A DNA stretch of 64,000 nucleotides, taken from positions 1 to 64,000 of the forward strand of contig NZ_JANSJE010000009.1 in the NCBI RefSeq assembly GCF_047462415.1, written 5' to 3'. Positions 18,129 to 28,963 of the stretch are shown one piece after another (positions within the stretch are counted from its first letter, which is position 1; each line of letters starts with the position of its first letter). This DNA is from Thermostichus sp047462415 (lineage in GTDB: Bacteria > Cyanobacteriota > Cyanobacteriia > Thermostichales > Thermostichaceae). A model generated the notes under the pieces. That model had not been told where the DNA came from and made no database searches. It saw only the letters and a list, made by a program, of their open reading frames with translations. A program made the translations under genes and the position numbers.

Positions 18129-18881
18129 TTAAACCGCCACCAATCCCCGCTCGCGAAAGATTTGCAAAGCGTGGTTGATCTGTTCCGGGGTGGGCGGCTG
18201 GACATCGCTGAGGGTGTAGGGCAGTCCCAACTGCTGCCATTTGTATTCCCCCATCTTGTGAAAGGGCAAAACCTCCACCCGCTCCACGTTGGATAGAGTG
18301 GCCACAAACTCAGCCAAGCCCTTGATGTTTTCCTCAGGATCTGTTAGTCCAGGAACGAGAACAAAACGAATCCAGGTGGGCTTGTGAATCTGATCCAAAT
18401 AGCGAGCCAGATCGAGAGTGGGCTGCAGCGAAACGCCGGTAACTTTGCGATAGAGCTCCGGCAGATAGGACTTGATATCGAGCAACACCAAATCAGTATG
18501 CTCCAACAAAGGCTTTGCCGTTTCCAGTTGCACATAGCCAGAAGTATCCAAAGCCGTGTGCAAGTCCAGCTCGTGGCAGCGGCGGAAAATCTCGGCCACA
18601 AAGTTGGGTTGCATTAACGGTTCCCCCCCGCTGGCCGTGACTCCCCCACCCTTGAGGTAGTAATTGCGGCAGCGCTGGATCTCCGCCATGAGGGAGTCCA
18701 CCGTCACCACCTGGCCGGCATTGGGATCCCGACAGTCGGGATTGTGGCAGTACAGACAGCGCAGAGGACAGCCCTGTAGGAAGATGACAAAGCGGATCCC
18801 TGGCCCATCTACCGTGCCACAGGTCTCGACCGAGTGAATGCGGCCGGTTATCGGCGTCAAGGGGTTGAGCGGGGTATCCAT
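18129..18881 (-). CDS. pflA: Pyruvate formate-lyase activating enzyme
   Basis: A 250-residue radical SAM enzyme that installs the glycyl radical on PFL. The CxxxCxxC cluster motif is in GCPLRCLYCHNPDC, preceded by SVETCGTVDGPGIRFVIFLQ, the PflA signature. TASGGEPLMQPNFV and LDTSGYV follow. The length is right for PflA and its substrate gene pflB lies just upstream on the same strand, separated by a pentapeptide-repeat gene. ATG 18881. Confidence 0.95.
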   Translation of the reverse strand: MDTPLNPLTPITGRIHSVETCGTVDGPGIRFVIFLQGCPLRCLYCHNPDCRDPNAGQVVTVDSLMAEIQRCRNYYLKGGGVTASGGEPLMQPNFVAEIFRRCHELDLHTALDTSGYVQLETAKPLLEHTDLVLLDIKSYLPELYRKVTGVSLQPTLDLARYLDQIHKPTWIRFVLVPGLTDPEENIKGLAEFVATLSNVERVEVLPFHKMGEYKWQQLGLPYTLSDVQPPTPEQINHALQIFRERGLVAV

Positions 18882-19041
18882 ACTTCTATCCTCAATGGCT
18901 TTTGCAAAATATCAACTAATCTTGAGGTTTTCTTCCCAATTGCTGGCCATGTTATGCACATCACGGTTTTCTTCCTTATGAAATCTGGACTTTACCCAGA
19001 CTGTGTTTTTCTTAACGGTTGAAAACCAGTGGAAAGATCTC

Positions 19042-19419
19042 CTACTGGGAGACCTCCGCCGAGAGGTTGTGCAGGCGATGGGCTTTGGGATCAAAGCCCG
19101 CCGGGAAATGGGTATAGGCATCGCAATCGGCGTGATCCAGCAAAGCCCCTTCCAAGAGGGCACCGCGGAAATTGCTGCCAAAAAGCAGACATCCCCGCAG
19201 GTCGGCTCCCGATAGGTTGGCGCCGCTGCAATCGGCAAAGCTGAGATCGCACCCCCGCAGGTTGGCGCCTGCCAGGTTGGCGCCGCTGAAATCGGCATAG
19301 CGCAGGTCAGCACCAGCTAGGTGGATCCCTTCTAGGTCGGCCTGGGGCAGCTCGATCTCCTGGAAATCTCGCCGTCCCGCTGCGTAGTCTCTAACCAAAT
19401 CCCCAACGCTATAGTTCAT
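19042..19419 (-). CDS. Pentapeptide-repeat protein
   Basis: A 125-residue protein. Residues ~25-100 are tandem A(D/N)LxG-type pentapeptides (LAGADLRYADFSGANLAGAN) that fold as a right-handed quadrilateral beta-helix. Such proteins are common in cyanobacteria and mostly uncharacterised. It lies between pflA and pflB on the same strand, and whether it belongs functionally to fermentation is unknown. ATG 19419 has AAGGAGGTTCA upstream. Confidence 0.82.
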   Translation of the reverse strand: MNYSVGDLVRDYAAGRRDFQEIELPQADLEGIHLAGADLRYADFSGANLAGANLRGCDLSFADCSGANLSGADLRGCLLFGSNFRGALLEGALLDHADCDAYTHFPAGFDPKAHRLHNLSAEVSQ

Positions 19420-19500
19420 TGAACCTCCTTGCTTGGGGAGGGGGGATCCTTTGCTTTCACCCGGCTAGGGGCAGCCTTCCGGGATCCCCCGCCCCCTCGT

Positions 19501-21807
19501 TTAGAAGTGCTGATGGAAGGTGCGGTTAATCACATCCAGTTGCTGCTCGCGGGTAAGCTTGATGAAGTTCACCGCGTAGCCGGAAACCCGGATGGTGAGC
19601 TGCGGGTAGAGCTCTGGGTGCTCCATGGCCTGCAGCAGGGTCTCGCGGTTGAGGACATTCACGTTGAGGTGAAAGCCGCCATCCCGCATGTAGCCGTCCA
19701 GCAGCCCCACCAGGTTGGCAACCCGCTCCTCAGCCGTGCGACCCAGGGCCGCCGGCACGATGGAGAAGGTGTTGGAGATGCCATCCAGCGCGTCGTCGTA
19801 GGGCAGCTTGGCCACGGAGGCCAGCGACGCCACCGCTCCCTTGGTGTCGCGGCCATGCATGGGGTTGGCCCCCGGCGCAAAGGGCTCGCCAGCCCGCCGC
19901 CCATCGGGGGTGTTGCCGGTTTTCTTGCCGTAGACCACGTTGGAGGTGATGGTGAGAATGGACTGGGTGGGAATGGCGTTGCGGTAGGTTTTGTGCTTGC
20001 GCAGCTCCGCCATGAAGGTCTGCACCAATTGCACCGCAATCTGGTCAACCCGGTCGTCGTTGTTGCCGTATTTGGGGAAGTCGCCCTCCACCGCGTAGTC
20101 CACCACCAAGCCGCGCTCGTCCCGAATCGCCCGCACCCGCGCGTACTGGATGGCCGAGAGGGAATCCGCCACCACCGATAAGCCAGCCAGGCCAAAGGCC
20201 ATCGTGCGCAGGATATCCCGGTCGTGCAGGGCCATCTCCAGGCGCTCGTAGCAGTACTTGTCGTGCATGTAGTGGATGATGTTCATGGTGTTGACGTAGG
20301 TCTTGGCCAGCCAGGCCATCATCTGCACCAGGCGCGGCCACACCTCGTCGTACTCCAACACCTCAGAGGTGATGGGGGCATAGGCCGGGGCCACCTGCTC
20401 ACCGGAGATCTCATCCCGACCGCCATTGATGGCATAGAGTAGGCACTTGGCCAGGTTTACCCGCGCCCCAAAAAACTGCATCTGCTTGCCAATGCGCATG
20501 GCCGATACGCAGCAGGCGATGCCGTAGTCATCCCCCCAGTAGGGGCGCATCAGGTCGTCGTTTTCGTACTGGATGGAGCTGGTTTCGATGGAGACCTTGG
20601 CGCAGTAGCGCTTGAAGGCTTCCGGCAGCCGCTCCGACCAGAGCACCGTTAGGTTGGGCTCCGGCGCCGGCCCCAGGTTGTAGAGGGTGTGCAGCATGCG
20701 GAAGCTGGTCTTGGTGACCAGAGGTCGCCCATCCAGCCCCATGCCGCCAATGCACTCAGTTACCCAGGTGGGATCGCCGCTGAAAAGCTCGTTGTACTCC
20801 GGCGTGCGCAAAAACCTGACCATGCGCAGCTTCATGACAAAGTGGTCAATGAGCTCCTGGGCCTCTTCTTCGGTGAGGATCCCGGCCTGCAGATCCCGCT
20901 CGATGTAGATGTCTAGGAACGTGGAGACCCGCCCCAGGGACATGGCGGCACCGTTTTGCTCTTTGACCGCTGCCAGGTAGGCTAGGTACAGCCACTGGAT
21001 GGCCTCGCGGGCATTGGTTGCTGGCCGGCCCAGGTCAAAGCCGTAGCTGGCCCCCATTTCCTTGAGCTCGTGCAGGGCTTTGATCTGCTCTGAGAGCTCC
21101 TCCCGCAGGCGGATGGTCTCTTCATCCATCGTGTCCAGGTCGAGGCTGGCTTTTTGCGCCTCCTTGTCTTCAATCAGCCGATCCACCCCGTAGAGAGGTA
21201 CCCGCCGGTAATCACCGATGATGCGGCCCCGCCCATAGGCGTCCGGCAAGCCGGTGATGATGCCAGAGCGGCGGCAGCGGCGCATCTCCTCCGTGTAGGC
21301 GTCGAAGACCCCGTCATTGTGGGTCTTGCGGTATTTGGTAAAGATCTCCTTAACCTTTGGATCCAGCTCGTAGCCGTAGGCCTTGAGGGCCGTCTCTACC
21401 AGGCGGATGCCGCCAAAGGGCAGGATGGCCCGCTTCAGGGGCTTGTCTGTCTGCAGACCTACAATTTGCTCCAGCTCCCGGTCGATATAGCCCGGCGGGT
21501 GGCTGGTGATGCTGGAAGGAAGGTCGGTGTCGGCATCCAAAACCCCCCGCTCCCGCTCCAGCGCCATCAAATCCTTAACCTTGGCCCACAGCCGTTGGGT
21601 GCGCTCGGTGGCCGGCGCCAAAAAGCTTTCATCCCCGGTGTAGGGAGTGTAATTGCGCTGAATAAAATCTCGGACATCGATGCAGCGCTGCCACCGTCCC
21701 GGCAGAAAATCTCTCGCAACTGCTTGATCAGATACTTTGCGTTCTGTATTTTTTTCGGCCTTCGATTCTGTAGACAAAGCTACAGAACGCTGCGCGCTCG
21801 CTATCAT
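19501..21807 (-). CDS. pflB: Formate C-acetyltransferase (pyruvate formate-lyase)
   Basis: A 768-residue glycyl-radical enzyme that splits pyruvate with CoA into acetyl-CoA and formate. The adjacent catalytic cysteines are in YGIACCVSAMRIG, and the glycyl-radical site is RVSGYAVNFIKL near the C-terminus. ATG 21807 has GGGAGG six bases upstream, and the frame upstream of it is not conserved. PFL is oxygen-sensitive, so it presumably works in dark, anoxic mats. With pflA, adhE and the CoA ligase it completes a route from pyruvate to formate, ethanol and acetate. Confidence 0.96.
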   Translation of the reverse strand: MIASAQRSVALSTESKAEKNTERKVSDQAVARDFLPGRWQRCIDVRDFIQRNYTPYTGDESFLAPATERTQRLWAKVKDLMALERERGVLDADTDLPSSITSHPPGYIDRELEQIVGLQTDKPLKRAILPFGGIRLVETALKAYGYELDPKVKEIFTKYRKTHNDGVFDAYTEEMRRCRRSGIITGLPDAYGRGRIIGDYRRVPLYGVDRLIEDKEAQKASLDLDTMDEETIRLREELSEQIKALHELKEMGASYGFDLGRPATNAREAIQWLYLAYLAAVKEQNGAAMSLGRVSTFLDIYIERDLQAGILTEEEAQELIDHFVMKLRMVRFLRTPEYNELFSGDPTWVTECIGGMGLDGRPLVTKTSFRMLHTLYNLGPAPEPNLTVLWSERLPEAFKRYCAKVSIETSSIQYENDDLMRPYWGDDYGIACCVSAMRIGKQMQFFGARVNLAKCLLYAINGGRDEISGEQVAPAYAPITSEVLEYDEVWPRLVQMMAWLAKTYVNTMNIIHYMHDKYCYERLEMALHDRDILRTMAFGLAGLSVVADSLSAIQYARVRAIRDERGLVVDYAVEGDFPKYGNNDDRVDQIAVQLVQTFMAELRKHKTYRNAIPTQSILTITSNVVYGKKTGNTPDGRRAGEPFAPGANPMHGRDTKGAVASLASVAKLPYDDALDGISNTFSIVPAALGRTAEERVANLVGLLDGYMRDGGFHLNVNVLNRETLLQAMEHPELYPQLTIRVSGYAVNFIKLTREQQLDVINRTFHQHF

Positions 21808-22204
21808 AACAATCCTCCCAACTATGACGCCTGACAACTCCGCCAATAGGCTGACAATAGGGCAAGGCGGCGCCCCAGCAACTGCCAAAAGCTACAACAA
21901 TCTTTGCAAAAGAGAGGGCCTGGTGACTGACTTGAGGGAGAGCTTTTAGCAACTCTGCTGTTTCTTTTTTTGGATGTTGGCCATACACCTCGCCCACTTC
22001 AATTTTAGTCCTTTGCCCTGCGAAGATGTTTTTGTGGGCGCATTTTTAAGCGTGTTTTTAATGTTGTCTTAAGGGTTTGCTGGAAAGGGTTTTGACCTTT
22101 TCCCTTGCCAAAGGGCCAGCCTATGCTGGGTTAGGGCGGCCCCGGTTACCTGTTGCCGGGAAAACACCAGAACACCTGGCGTTCGCGTTAGCCGTGCGCT
22201 TTCT
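21808..22204. other. Divergent intergenic region between pflB and hppD
   Basis: 397 bases that must hold the promoters of pflB (minus) and hppD (plus). A small stem CCAGC-CTAT-GCTGG lies at about 22116-22129. No convincing sigma-70 pair or FNR-like site was found by eye. Short open frames here are not conserved-looking. Confidence 0.5.
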
Positions 22205-23248
22205 ATGAACCAGTCCATTCGAATTGTCCAAGGGATCCATCACCTGCACTTCTACCTTTGGGATCTGCCCCGTTGGCGGGAACACTTTTGTCGGGTTTGG
22301 GGCTTCCGACTAGAAAGCGAGGCCGGCAACACCCTGGATCTGCGGCAGGGATCCCTGCGCGTGCGCCTGTCTCAGCCGGCACGGGCGGGGGACGAGGTGG
22401 ATCGCTATTTGCAGCAGCATTCGCCGGGGGTGGTGGATGTGGCTTTGGCGGTGGGGGAGCAGGAGCTACCGGCCTTGGCGGAGCTGTTGCGGGGGCGAGG
22501 CGCCCCAGTGGAATGGATCCCGGCAGCAGCGGCGCTCTGCCTCCACACCCCCTACGGGATCCGGCATTCTCTCGTCCCCGGCCCCTCCAACGTCACCCCT
22601 GCGGAAGCAGGCCTGTTCTCCCATTGGGATCACGTGGTGTTGAACGTGGAGCAGGGATCCCTGCAGGCGGCAGCCGACTGGTATGGCCAGGTGCTGGGCT
22701 GGCGGCATCTGTACCGTTACAGCATCCACACCGACACCTCTGGCCTGGAAAGCGTGGTGGTAGGGGATCCAGAAGCCGGGATCCAATGGGCCATCAACGA
22801 ACCCACCTGCGCCGCTTCTCAGATTCAGGAGTTTTTGGATGCCCATGGTGGCCCGGGCATTCAGCACGCGGCGCTGCACAGCCCGGATATCGTTGCCAGC
22901 CTGCGGCGGTTGCGGCAGGGGGGAGTGGACTTTTTGCAGGTGCCGCCGCAGTACTACACCAGCCTGGAAAGGGAGTTGGGGTTGGCGCTCCGTTCCGCCC
23001 TTGGACAGGCCATCTCCTGGCAAGACCTGGTGGAGCAGCAGATCCTTTTGGATGCCACCCTGCCCGCCTCTGATGGCCAGGATCGTCCCCTTCTGCTGCA
23101 AACATTTACCCAACCTCTATTTGGCCGGCCCACCTTTTTCTTTGAAGTCATTCAACGGCTAGGCCGGGCCACAGGCTTTGGAGAGGCCAATTTTCAAGCC
23201 CTGTTCGAGGCCCTGGAGCGGCAACAGCGGCAGCGACAACAGCTATGA
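22205..23248 (+). CDS. hppD: 4-hydroxyphenylpyruvate dioxygenase
   Basis: A 347-residue HPPD that makes homogentisate, the head group of tocopherols and plastoquinone-like quinones. Two VOC-fold halves are visible. Iron ligands are His in HWDHVVLNVE, His in GPGIQHAALHS and Glu in TFFFEVIQRLG. It fits functionally with the tocopherol cyclase gene at 28964-30046, although the two are not adjacent. ATG 22205 gives MNQSIRIVQGIHHLHFYL, a normal start. Confidence 0.92.
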   Translation: MNQSIRIVQGIHHLHFYLWDLPRWREHFCRVWGFRLESEAGNTLDLRQGSLRVRLSQPARAGDEVDRYLQQHSPGVVDVALAVGEQELPALAELLRGRGAPVEWIPAAAALCLHTPYGIRHSLVPGPSNVTPAEAGLFSHWDHVVLNVEQGSLQAAADWYGQVLGWRHLYRYSIHTDTSGLESVVVGDPEAGIQWAINEPTCAASQIQEFLDAHGGPGIQHAALHSPDIVASLRRLRQGGVDFLQVPPQYYTSLERELGLALRSALGQAISWQDLVEQQILLDATLPASDGQDRPLLLQTFTQPLFGRPTFFFEVIQRLGRATGFGEANFQALFEALERQQRQRQQL

Positions 23249-23375
23249 CCAGCCAAGCCAATCTTGACCTCTCCAGACAAGATCGAGGCGGCCCCTACTG
23301 CTCGGCCCCCACCCCCCCTTGGCATAGCCGTACAATCGAGAAATCCCTGAAGACAGGCAACCCTCTTTCCTGCCC

Positions 23376-23984
23376 ATGACAGCTTCTGCTGCGGCAACTG
23401 CCGATTCCGACTTGCAGACCTTGGCCGATTGGCTAGAAGGCTACTACAGCAACCGCGCCCAAGCCATGGCAGAACCGGTGTGGTTTGTGCCGGTCAGCCT
23501 CTGGTACGTGCGCCTACCCCGCTTGTTTTCAGAGGGGATCGGCTTTTTTACCGAGCAATTTAACGAGCACACGCCGGGCCGGTTTTACCGCAGCCGAGTG
23601 CTGCAGTTGTTGGCGGATCCCTTGCGGATCGAGAACTACAAGTTGCGGGATCAAGCGGCTTGGGCAGGCGCCTCTCAGGATCCGCAGCGCTTGGCGCAGC
23701 TTTCTCTGGCAGACCTGGAGCATTTGCCCGGCTGCCGCATTTTGGTGGAAAAACGTCCCAACTGCTTTCATGGCCAGATGCTGCCGGGCGGCGGCTGCCG
23801 TCTCAACCCCGGCGACAGCACCTACATCCACATCGAGTTTGACCTCACAGCCCAAGAATTCATCACCTGGGATCGCGGCTTTGACGCCACCACCGGTCAG
23901 CAAACCTGGGGATCCCGCGCCGGCCCCTACCGCTACCAGAAAGGGATCCCTCCTCGCCCTTGGGGAGAGGGGAACAGGGGGTGA
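23376..23984 (+). CDS. cpcT: CpcT/CpeT-type phycobiliprotein lyase
   Basis: A 202-residue chromophore lyase of the CpcT/CpeT family, which attaches phycocyanobilin to Cys-155 of beta-phycocyanin. Family blocks are LADWLEGYYSNRAQAMAEPVW, GFFTEQFN, YRSRVLQL and NCFHGQMLPG...DSTYIHIEFDL. The last ~12 codons run into a degenerate copy of the dispersed palindrome (GIPPRPWGEGNRG), so the natural C-terminus has probably been extended or altered by the repeat. ATG 23376. Confidence 0.88.
   Translation: MTASAAATADSDLQTLADWLEGYYSNRAQAMAEPVWFVPVSLWYVRLPRLFSEGIGFFTEQFNEHTPGRFYRSRVLQLLADPLRIENYKLRDQAAWAGASQDPQRLAQLSLADLEHLPGCRILVEKRPNCFHGQMLPGGGCRLNPGDSTYIHIEFDLTAQEFITWDRGFDATTGQQTWGSRAGPYRYQKGIPPRPWGEGNRG
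23955..23984. repeat. Degenerate copy of the dispersed REP-like palindrome (copy 4)
   Basis: CTCGCCCTTGGGGAGAGGGG followed by AACAGGGGGTGA resembles the 3' arm and tail of the element seen at 7805-7840 and 58582-58642. It overlaps and ends the cpcT reading frame. Confidence 0.55.
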
Positions 23985-23999
23985 AGGCCAGATCAAAGG

Positions 24000-24389
24000 C
24001 TATGGGAACAAAAAAGGAAACAGGTCGCGCAACCCTTTGCGCAGCCTGAGCAAAAAGATCAGCCGCTCCACCTCTGGAGAAACAGATCCGGTTTCGGGCC
24101 GGGCCCCCAGCGCTGCTTGGAGTTGCAGAGCTTCGCCGGCGGTGAGGGGCTGATTATCGACCGGAGAGCGAGCCTGCAAATCTGGCTGAGCCCGCAGCAC
24201 CTCCTCAGGGAGCTCAAAAGCCGGGGGCAAAGCCAAAGCTGGATAGGGGGGATACAGCAGGAACACCAGCAGACCGGCCCATCCACTGCTCCTTCTGACC
24301 CAATGCTTTCGGTTCACTGGATGCCAATCTCCCGGTTCACTCCGCTTGATTCGGAATCTTGCCCAGGTCTTCTTTTTGCGGCGAGCCAA
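24000..24389 (-). CDS. Hypothetical protein with one membrane or signal segment
   Basis: A 129-residue protein not recognised. A strongly basic N-terminus (MARRKKKTW) is followed at ~36-54 by a hydrophobic stretch (AGLLVFLLYPPYPALALP) that could be a signal peptide or anchor, then a soluble tail ending in RLRKGLRDLFPFLFP. It starts eight bases after the clpP stop on the same strand, so it may be co-transcribed with clpP. Confidence 0.6.
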   Translation of the reverse strand: MARRKKKTWARFRIKRSEPGDWHPVNRKHWVRRSSGWAGLLVFLLYPPYPALALPPAFELPEEVLRAQPDLQARSPVDNQPLTAGEALQLQAALGARPETGSVSPEVERLIFLLRLRKGLRDLFPFLFP

Positions 24390-24397
24390 AATCCCCC

Positions 24398-25009
24398 TTA
24401 GCTGGCCATGGCTTCCGAGCGCTCTTGGATCACCCGGTCGACAATTCCATAAGCCTGGGCTTCCGTGGCCGAGAGGTAAAAGTCTCGCTCCACATCCCGC
24501 TCGATTTTCTCCAGCGGTTGGCCGGTGGTTTGCGCCAAGATCTCATTCATGCGCCGTTTGACCCGCAGAGTTTCGCGGGCGCGAATTTCGATATCGCTGG
24601 CCTGGCCTTGGATCGTGCCCAGAGAAGGCTGGTGCAGCATGATGCGGGAGTGGGGCAGGGCAAAGCGTTTTCCCTTGGTGCCGGCAGCCAGCAAAAAGGC
24701 CGCCATCGAGGCTGCCTGGCCCACGCAAACGGTTACGATGTCCGGCTTGATGTGGTTCATGGTGTCGTAGATGGCCATGCCCGCCGTCACAGAGCCGCCC
24801 GGAGAGTTGATGTACATCACAATGTCTTTTTGCGGATCCTGGGAGTTGAGGTAGAGCATCACCCCCACGATAGTATTGGCCAAATTGTCATCGATGGGCT
24901 CGCCAATAAACAAGATCCGCTCTTGGTAGAGGCGGTCGTCGAGGCTGATCCACTGGCTGTAGGGCTCACCGGGCAGACGGTAGGGAACGCGGGGCACTCC
25001 AATCGGCAT
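24398..25009 (-). CDS. clpP: ATP-dependent Clp protease proteolytic subunit
   Basis: A 203-residue ClpP with an intact triad: Ser101 in GQAASMAAF, His126 in RIMLHQP and Asp172 in RDVERDFYLS. SPGGSVTAGMAIYDTM is also present. In cyanobacteria a ClpP3-type subunit assembles with the inactive ClpR into a mixed ring fed by ClpC, and clpR and clpC lie directly upstream on the same strand, which fits that complex. ATG 25009 has AGGAGAAACTT before it. Confidence 0.95.
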   Translation of the reverse strand: MPIGVPRVPYRLPGEPYSQWISLDDRLYQERILFIGEPIDDNLANTIVGVMLYLNSQDPQKDIVMYINSPGGSVTAGMAIYDTMNHIKPDIVTVCVGQAASMAAFLLAAGTKGKRFALPHSRIMLHQPSLGTIQGQASDIEIRARETLRVKRRMNEILAQTTGQPLEKIERDVERDFYLSATEAQAYGIVDRVIQERSEAMAS

Positions 25010-25043
25010 AAGTTTCTCCTGGCAAAGTATGCAGCACGGAACA

Positions 25044-25331
25044 CTACACAGAACGACGCGCTTGCAAGATTTCTTCCACGCTCAAATCTAGCTGGGGCAA
25101 AACCGAGGCAACAATGCGTTCAGGGCCGGTTTTAACCTCGTCTTCGTATTCCCCACCAACCCAGCGCAACACGGAAACCGACTGCTTAGCGGGATCCCCA
25201 ATCCAGTATTCCGGGATCCCACCGGCAGCACAGTCTTTGCGCTTGTCTTGATAATCGCGTTTTTCATAAGGCCAGTTCGTGAGGCGTAGGTACCCCTCCG
25301 CCGTTAAAGGCTGTGCAGGGACTTGAACCAT
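25044..25331 (-). pseudogene. Internally deleted Uma2-family (DUF820) endonuclease remnant
   Basis: The 95-residue frame begins like a Uma2 protein (MVQVPAQPLTAEGYLRL) and ends like one (DYQDKRKDCAAGGIPEYWIGDP...EILQARRSV). The central ~90 residues that hold the PD-D/ExK nuclease residues are missing. Uma2 genes are abundant in cyanobacteria and normally ~190 residues. The gene sits between clpR and clpP on the same strand. It is probably a decayed insertion, though a short product could still be made. Confidence 0.7.
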
Positions 25332-25348
25332 CGACGGAGCCCTCTGTT

Positions 25349-25984
25349 TTAATTTTTGGCTGTTGCCAACTTCGGCAAGACTTTGGAGCTGGTCAACACC
25401 TGGTCGATGAGGCCGTAGGCTTTGGCCTCTTCCGGAGTCATGAAAAACAGCCGCTCCGTGTCCTTCTTGATGCGCTCCAGAGGTTGGCCCGTGCTGCGAG
25501 ACAATTCCTCCAGCATCATGTTGCGCAGGGTCAAGATCTCGCGGGTGCGAATTTCAATATCGCTGGCCTGTCCGCGAGTGCCACCGTAGGGCTGATGCAG
25601 CACGATCGTGGCATTGGGCAAGCTGGCCCGGAACCCTTTGGCGCCCGCCGCCAACAACATGGCTGCCATACCGATGGCATTGCCAATGCAGATGGTATGC
25701 ACCGGCGGCTTGATGTAGTTCATCGTATCCAAAATGGCAAACGCTGCCGTGTCGTAGCTGTAGGTGCCCGTCGAGTTGATGTACATCTTGATCGGCTTTT
25801 CCCGATCCTCGTACTGCAAATACAGCAGTTGTTCCACAATCAGCTTGGTGACGTTGGCATTCGACTCCTCTGCTAGGGGCAGGCCCAGGTAGACAATGCG
25901 CTCCTGCAACAGCAGCGAGGCCAAATCGGGAGGCGGAGTCCGAACCGGAGCGCCGCCATAGTAGTAGTAGGTCGATTGCACCAT
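25349..25984 (-). CDS. clpR: ClpR, catalytically inactive ClpP-like subunit
   Basis: A 211-residue ClpP paralogue in which the nucleophile Ser is replaced by Gly105 (GNAIGMAAML), while His130 and the DTER Asp remain. The usual SPGG loop reads NSTGTYS. These are ClpR hallmarks. In cyanobacteria ClpR forms a hetero-ring with ClpP3 that works with ClpC and is essential in the strains studied. ATG 25984 gives MVQSTYYYYGG. Confidence 0.95.
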   Translation of the reverse strand: MVQSTYYYYGGAPVRTPPPDLASLLLQERIVYLGLPLAEESNANVTKLIVEQLLYLQYEDREKPIKMYINSTGTYSYDTAAFAILDTMNYIKPPVHTICIGNAIGMAAMLLAAGAKGFRASLPNATIVLHQPYGGTRGQASDIEIRTREILTLRNMMLEELSRSTGQPLERIKKDTERLFFMTPEEAKAYGLIDQVLTSSKVLPKLATAKN

Positions 25985-26061
25985 GCCAAAGTTCTCCTAC
26001 GGCCAATCCCTTGACTCTAAAGACAACTGCCTAGAACAGCAACACAGACGAAGGATAAGAG

Positions 26062-26093
26062 CAAGGGATCCGAGAACAGCAGCGGATCCCTTG
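26062..26093 (-). terminator. Hairpin downstream of clpC
   Basis: CAAGGGATCCG (26062-26072) pairs perfectly with CGGATCCCTTG (26083-26093) around a 10-base loop. It lies between the clpC stop and the clpR start on the minus strand. The stem contains two GGGATCC-type octamers. A CTCTTATCC stretch follows in the minus direction, so termination or attenuation between clpC and clpR is plausible. Confidence 0.5.
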
Positions 26094-26145
26094 TCTTCCT
26101 AGCAACCAGAACCTGAAGGGGAGACACAGATGCCCCGCCGCAGCT

Positions 26146-28620
<2,475 letters not shown>

Positions 28621-28662
28621 GATCCTCGGGCTCCCTACGCCTGCATCAAGGCGGACTTGATA

Positions 28663-28690
28663 GGCCTAATCCTAACACAGGATTCAGGCC
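28663..28690. promoter_or_regulatory. Inverted repeat upstream of clpC
   Basis: GGCCTAATCCT-AACAC-AGGATTCAGGCC forms a near-perfect hairpin about 45 bases upstream of the clpC start and 50 bases from the tRNA-Arg gene. It could terminate tRNA transcription or lie in the clpC leader. It is not a CIRCE element. Confidence 0.4.
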
Positions 28691-28740
28691 AACTAAGGTA
28701 GGGTAAATACCCCAGACGAAAAATCATCTGGGATCGTGAC

Positions 28741-28813
28741 GCGCCTGGAGAGATTTGAACTCCCGACACCGTGGTCCGTAGCCACGTGCTCTAGTCCACT
28801 GAGCTACAGGCGC
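28741..28813 (-). tRNA. tRNA-Arg(ACG)
   Basis: A 73-nt cloverleaf on the minus strand: acceptor GCGCCTG pairs with CAGGCGC, D stem GCTC/GAGC, anticodon stem CGTGG/CCACG with loop CTACGGA (anticodon ACG, template bases 28777-28779), variable GTGTC, and T arm GGGAG-TTCAAAT-CTCTC. No CCA is encoded. ACG needs deamination to ICG to read CGN codons, as usual for bacterial tRNA-Arg. Confidence 0.97.
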
Positions 28814-28963
28814 AAGCTATCTACCTACAGGAAAAGCAAAACAGCCACGGTTGAAGACCTGCCTCTCCTCTTCAGAGATGGACGCCTATCAGTGTGGCTT
28901 AGGTATTCTAGCACAAGAGCGTTTTTGGGAAAGTCCAAGGGGGGTGTAGATATCCGCCAAGGT

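Noticed and set aside
18834..19313. Short frames around the pflA-pentapeptide gap.
   Set aside because: Out-of-frame shadows of the pentapeptide gene or non-conserved short frames without ribosome sites.
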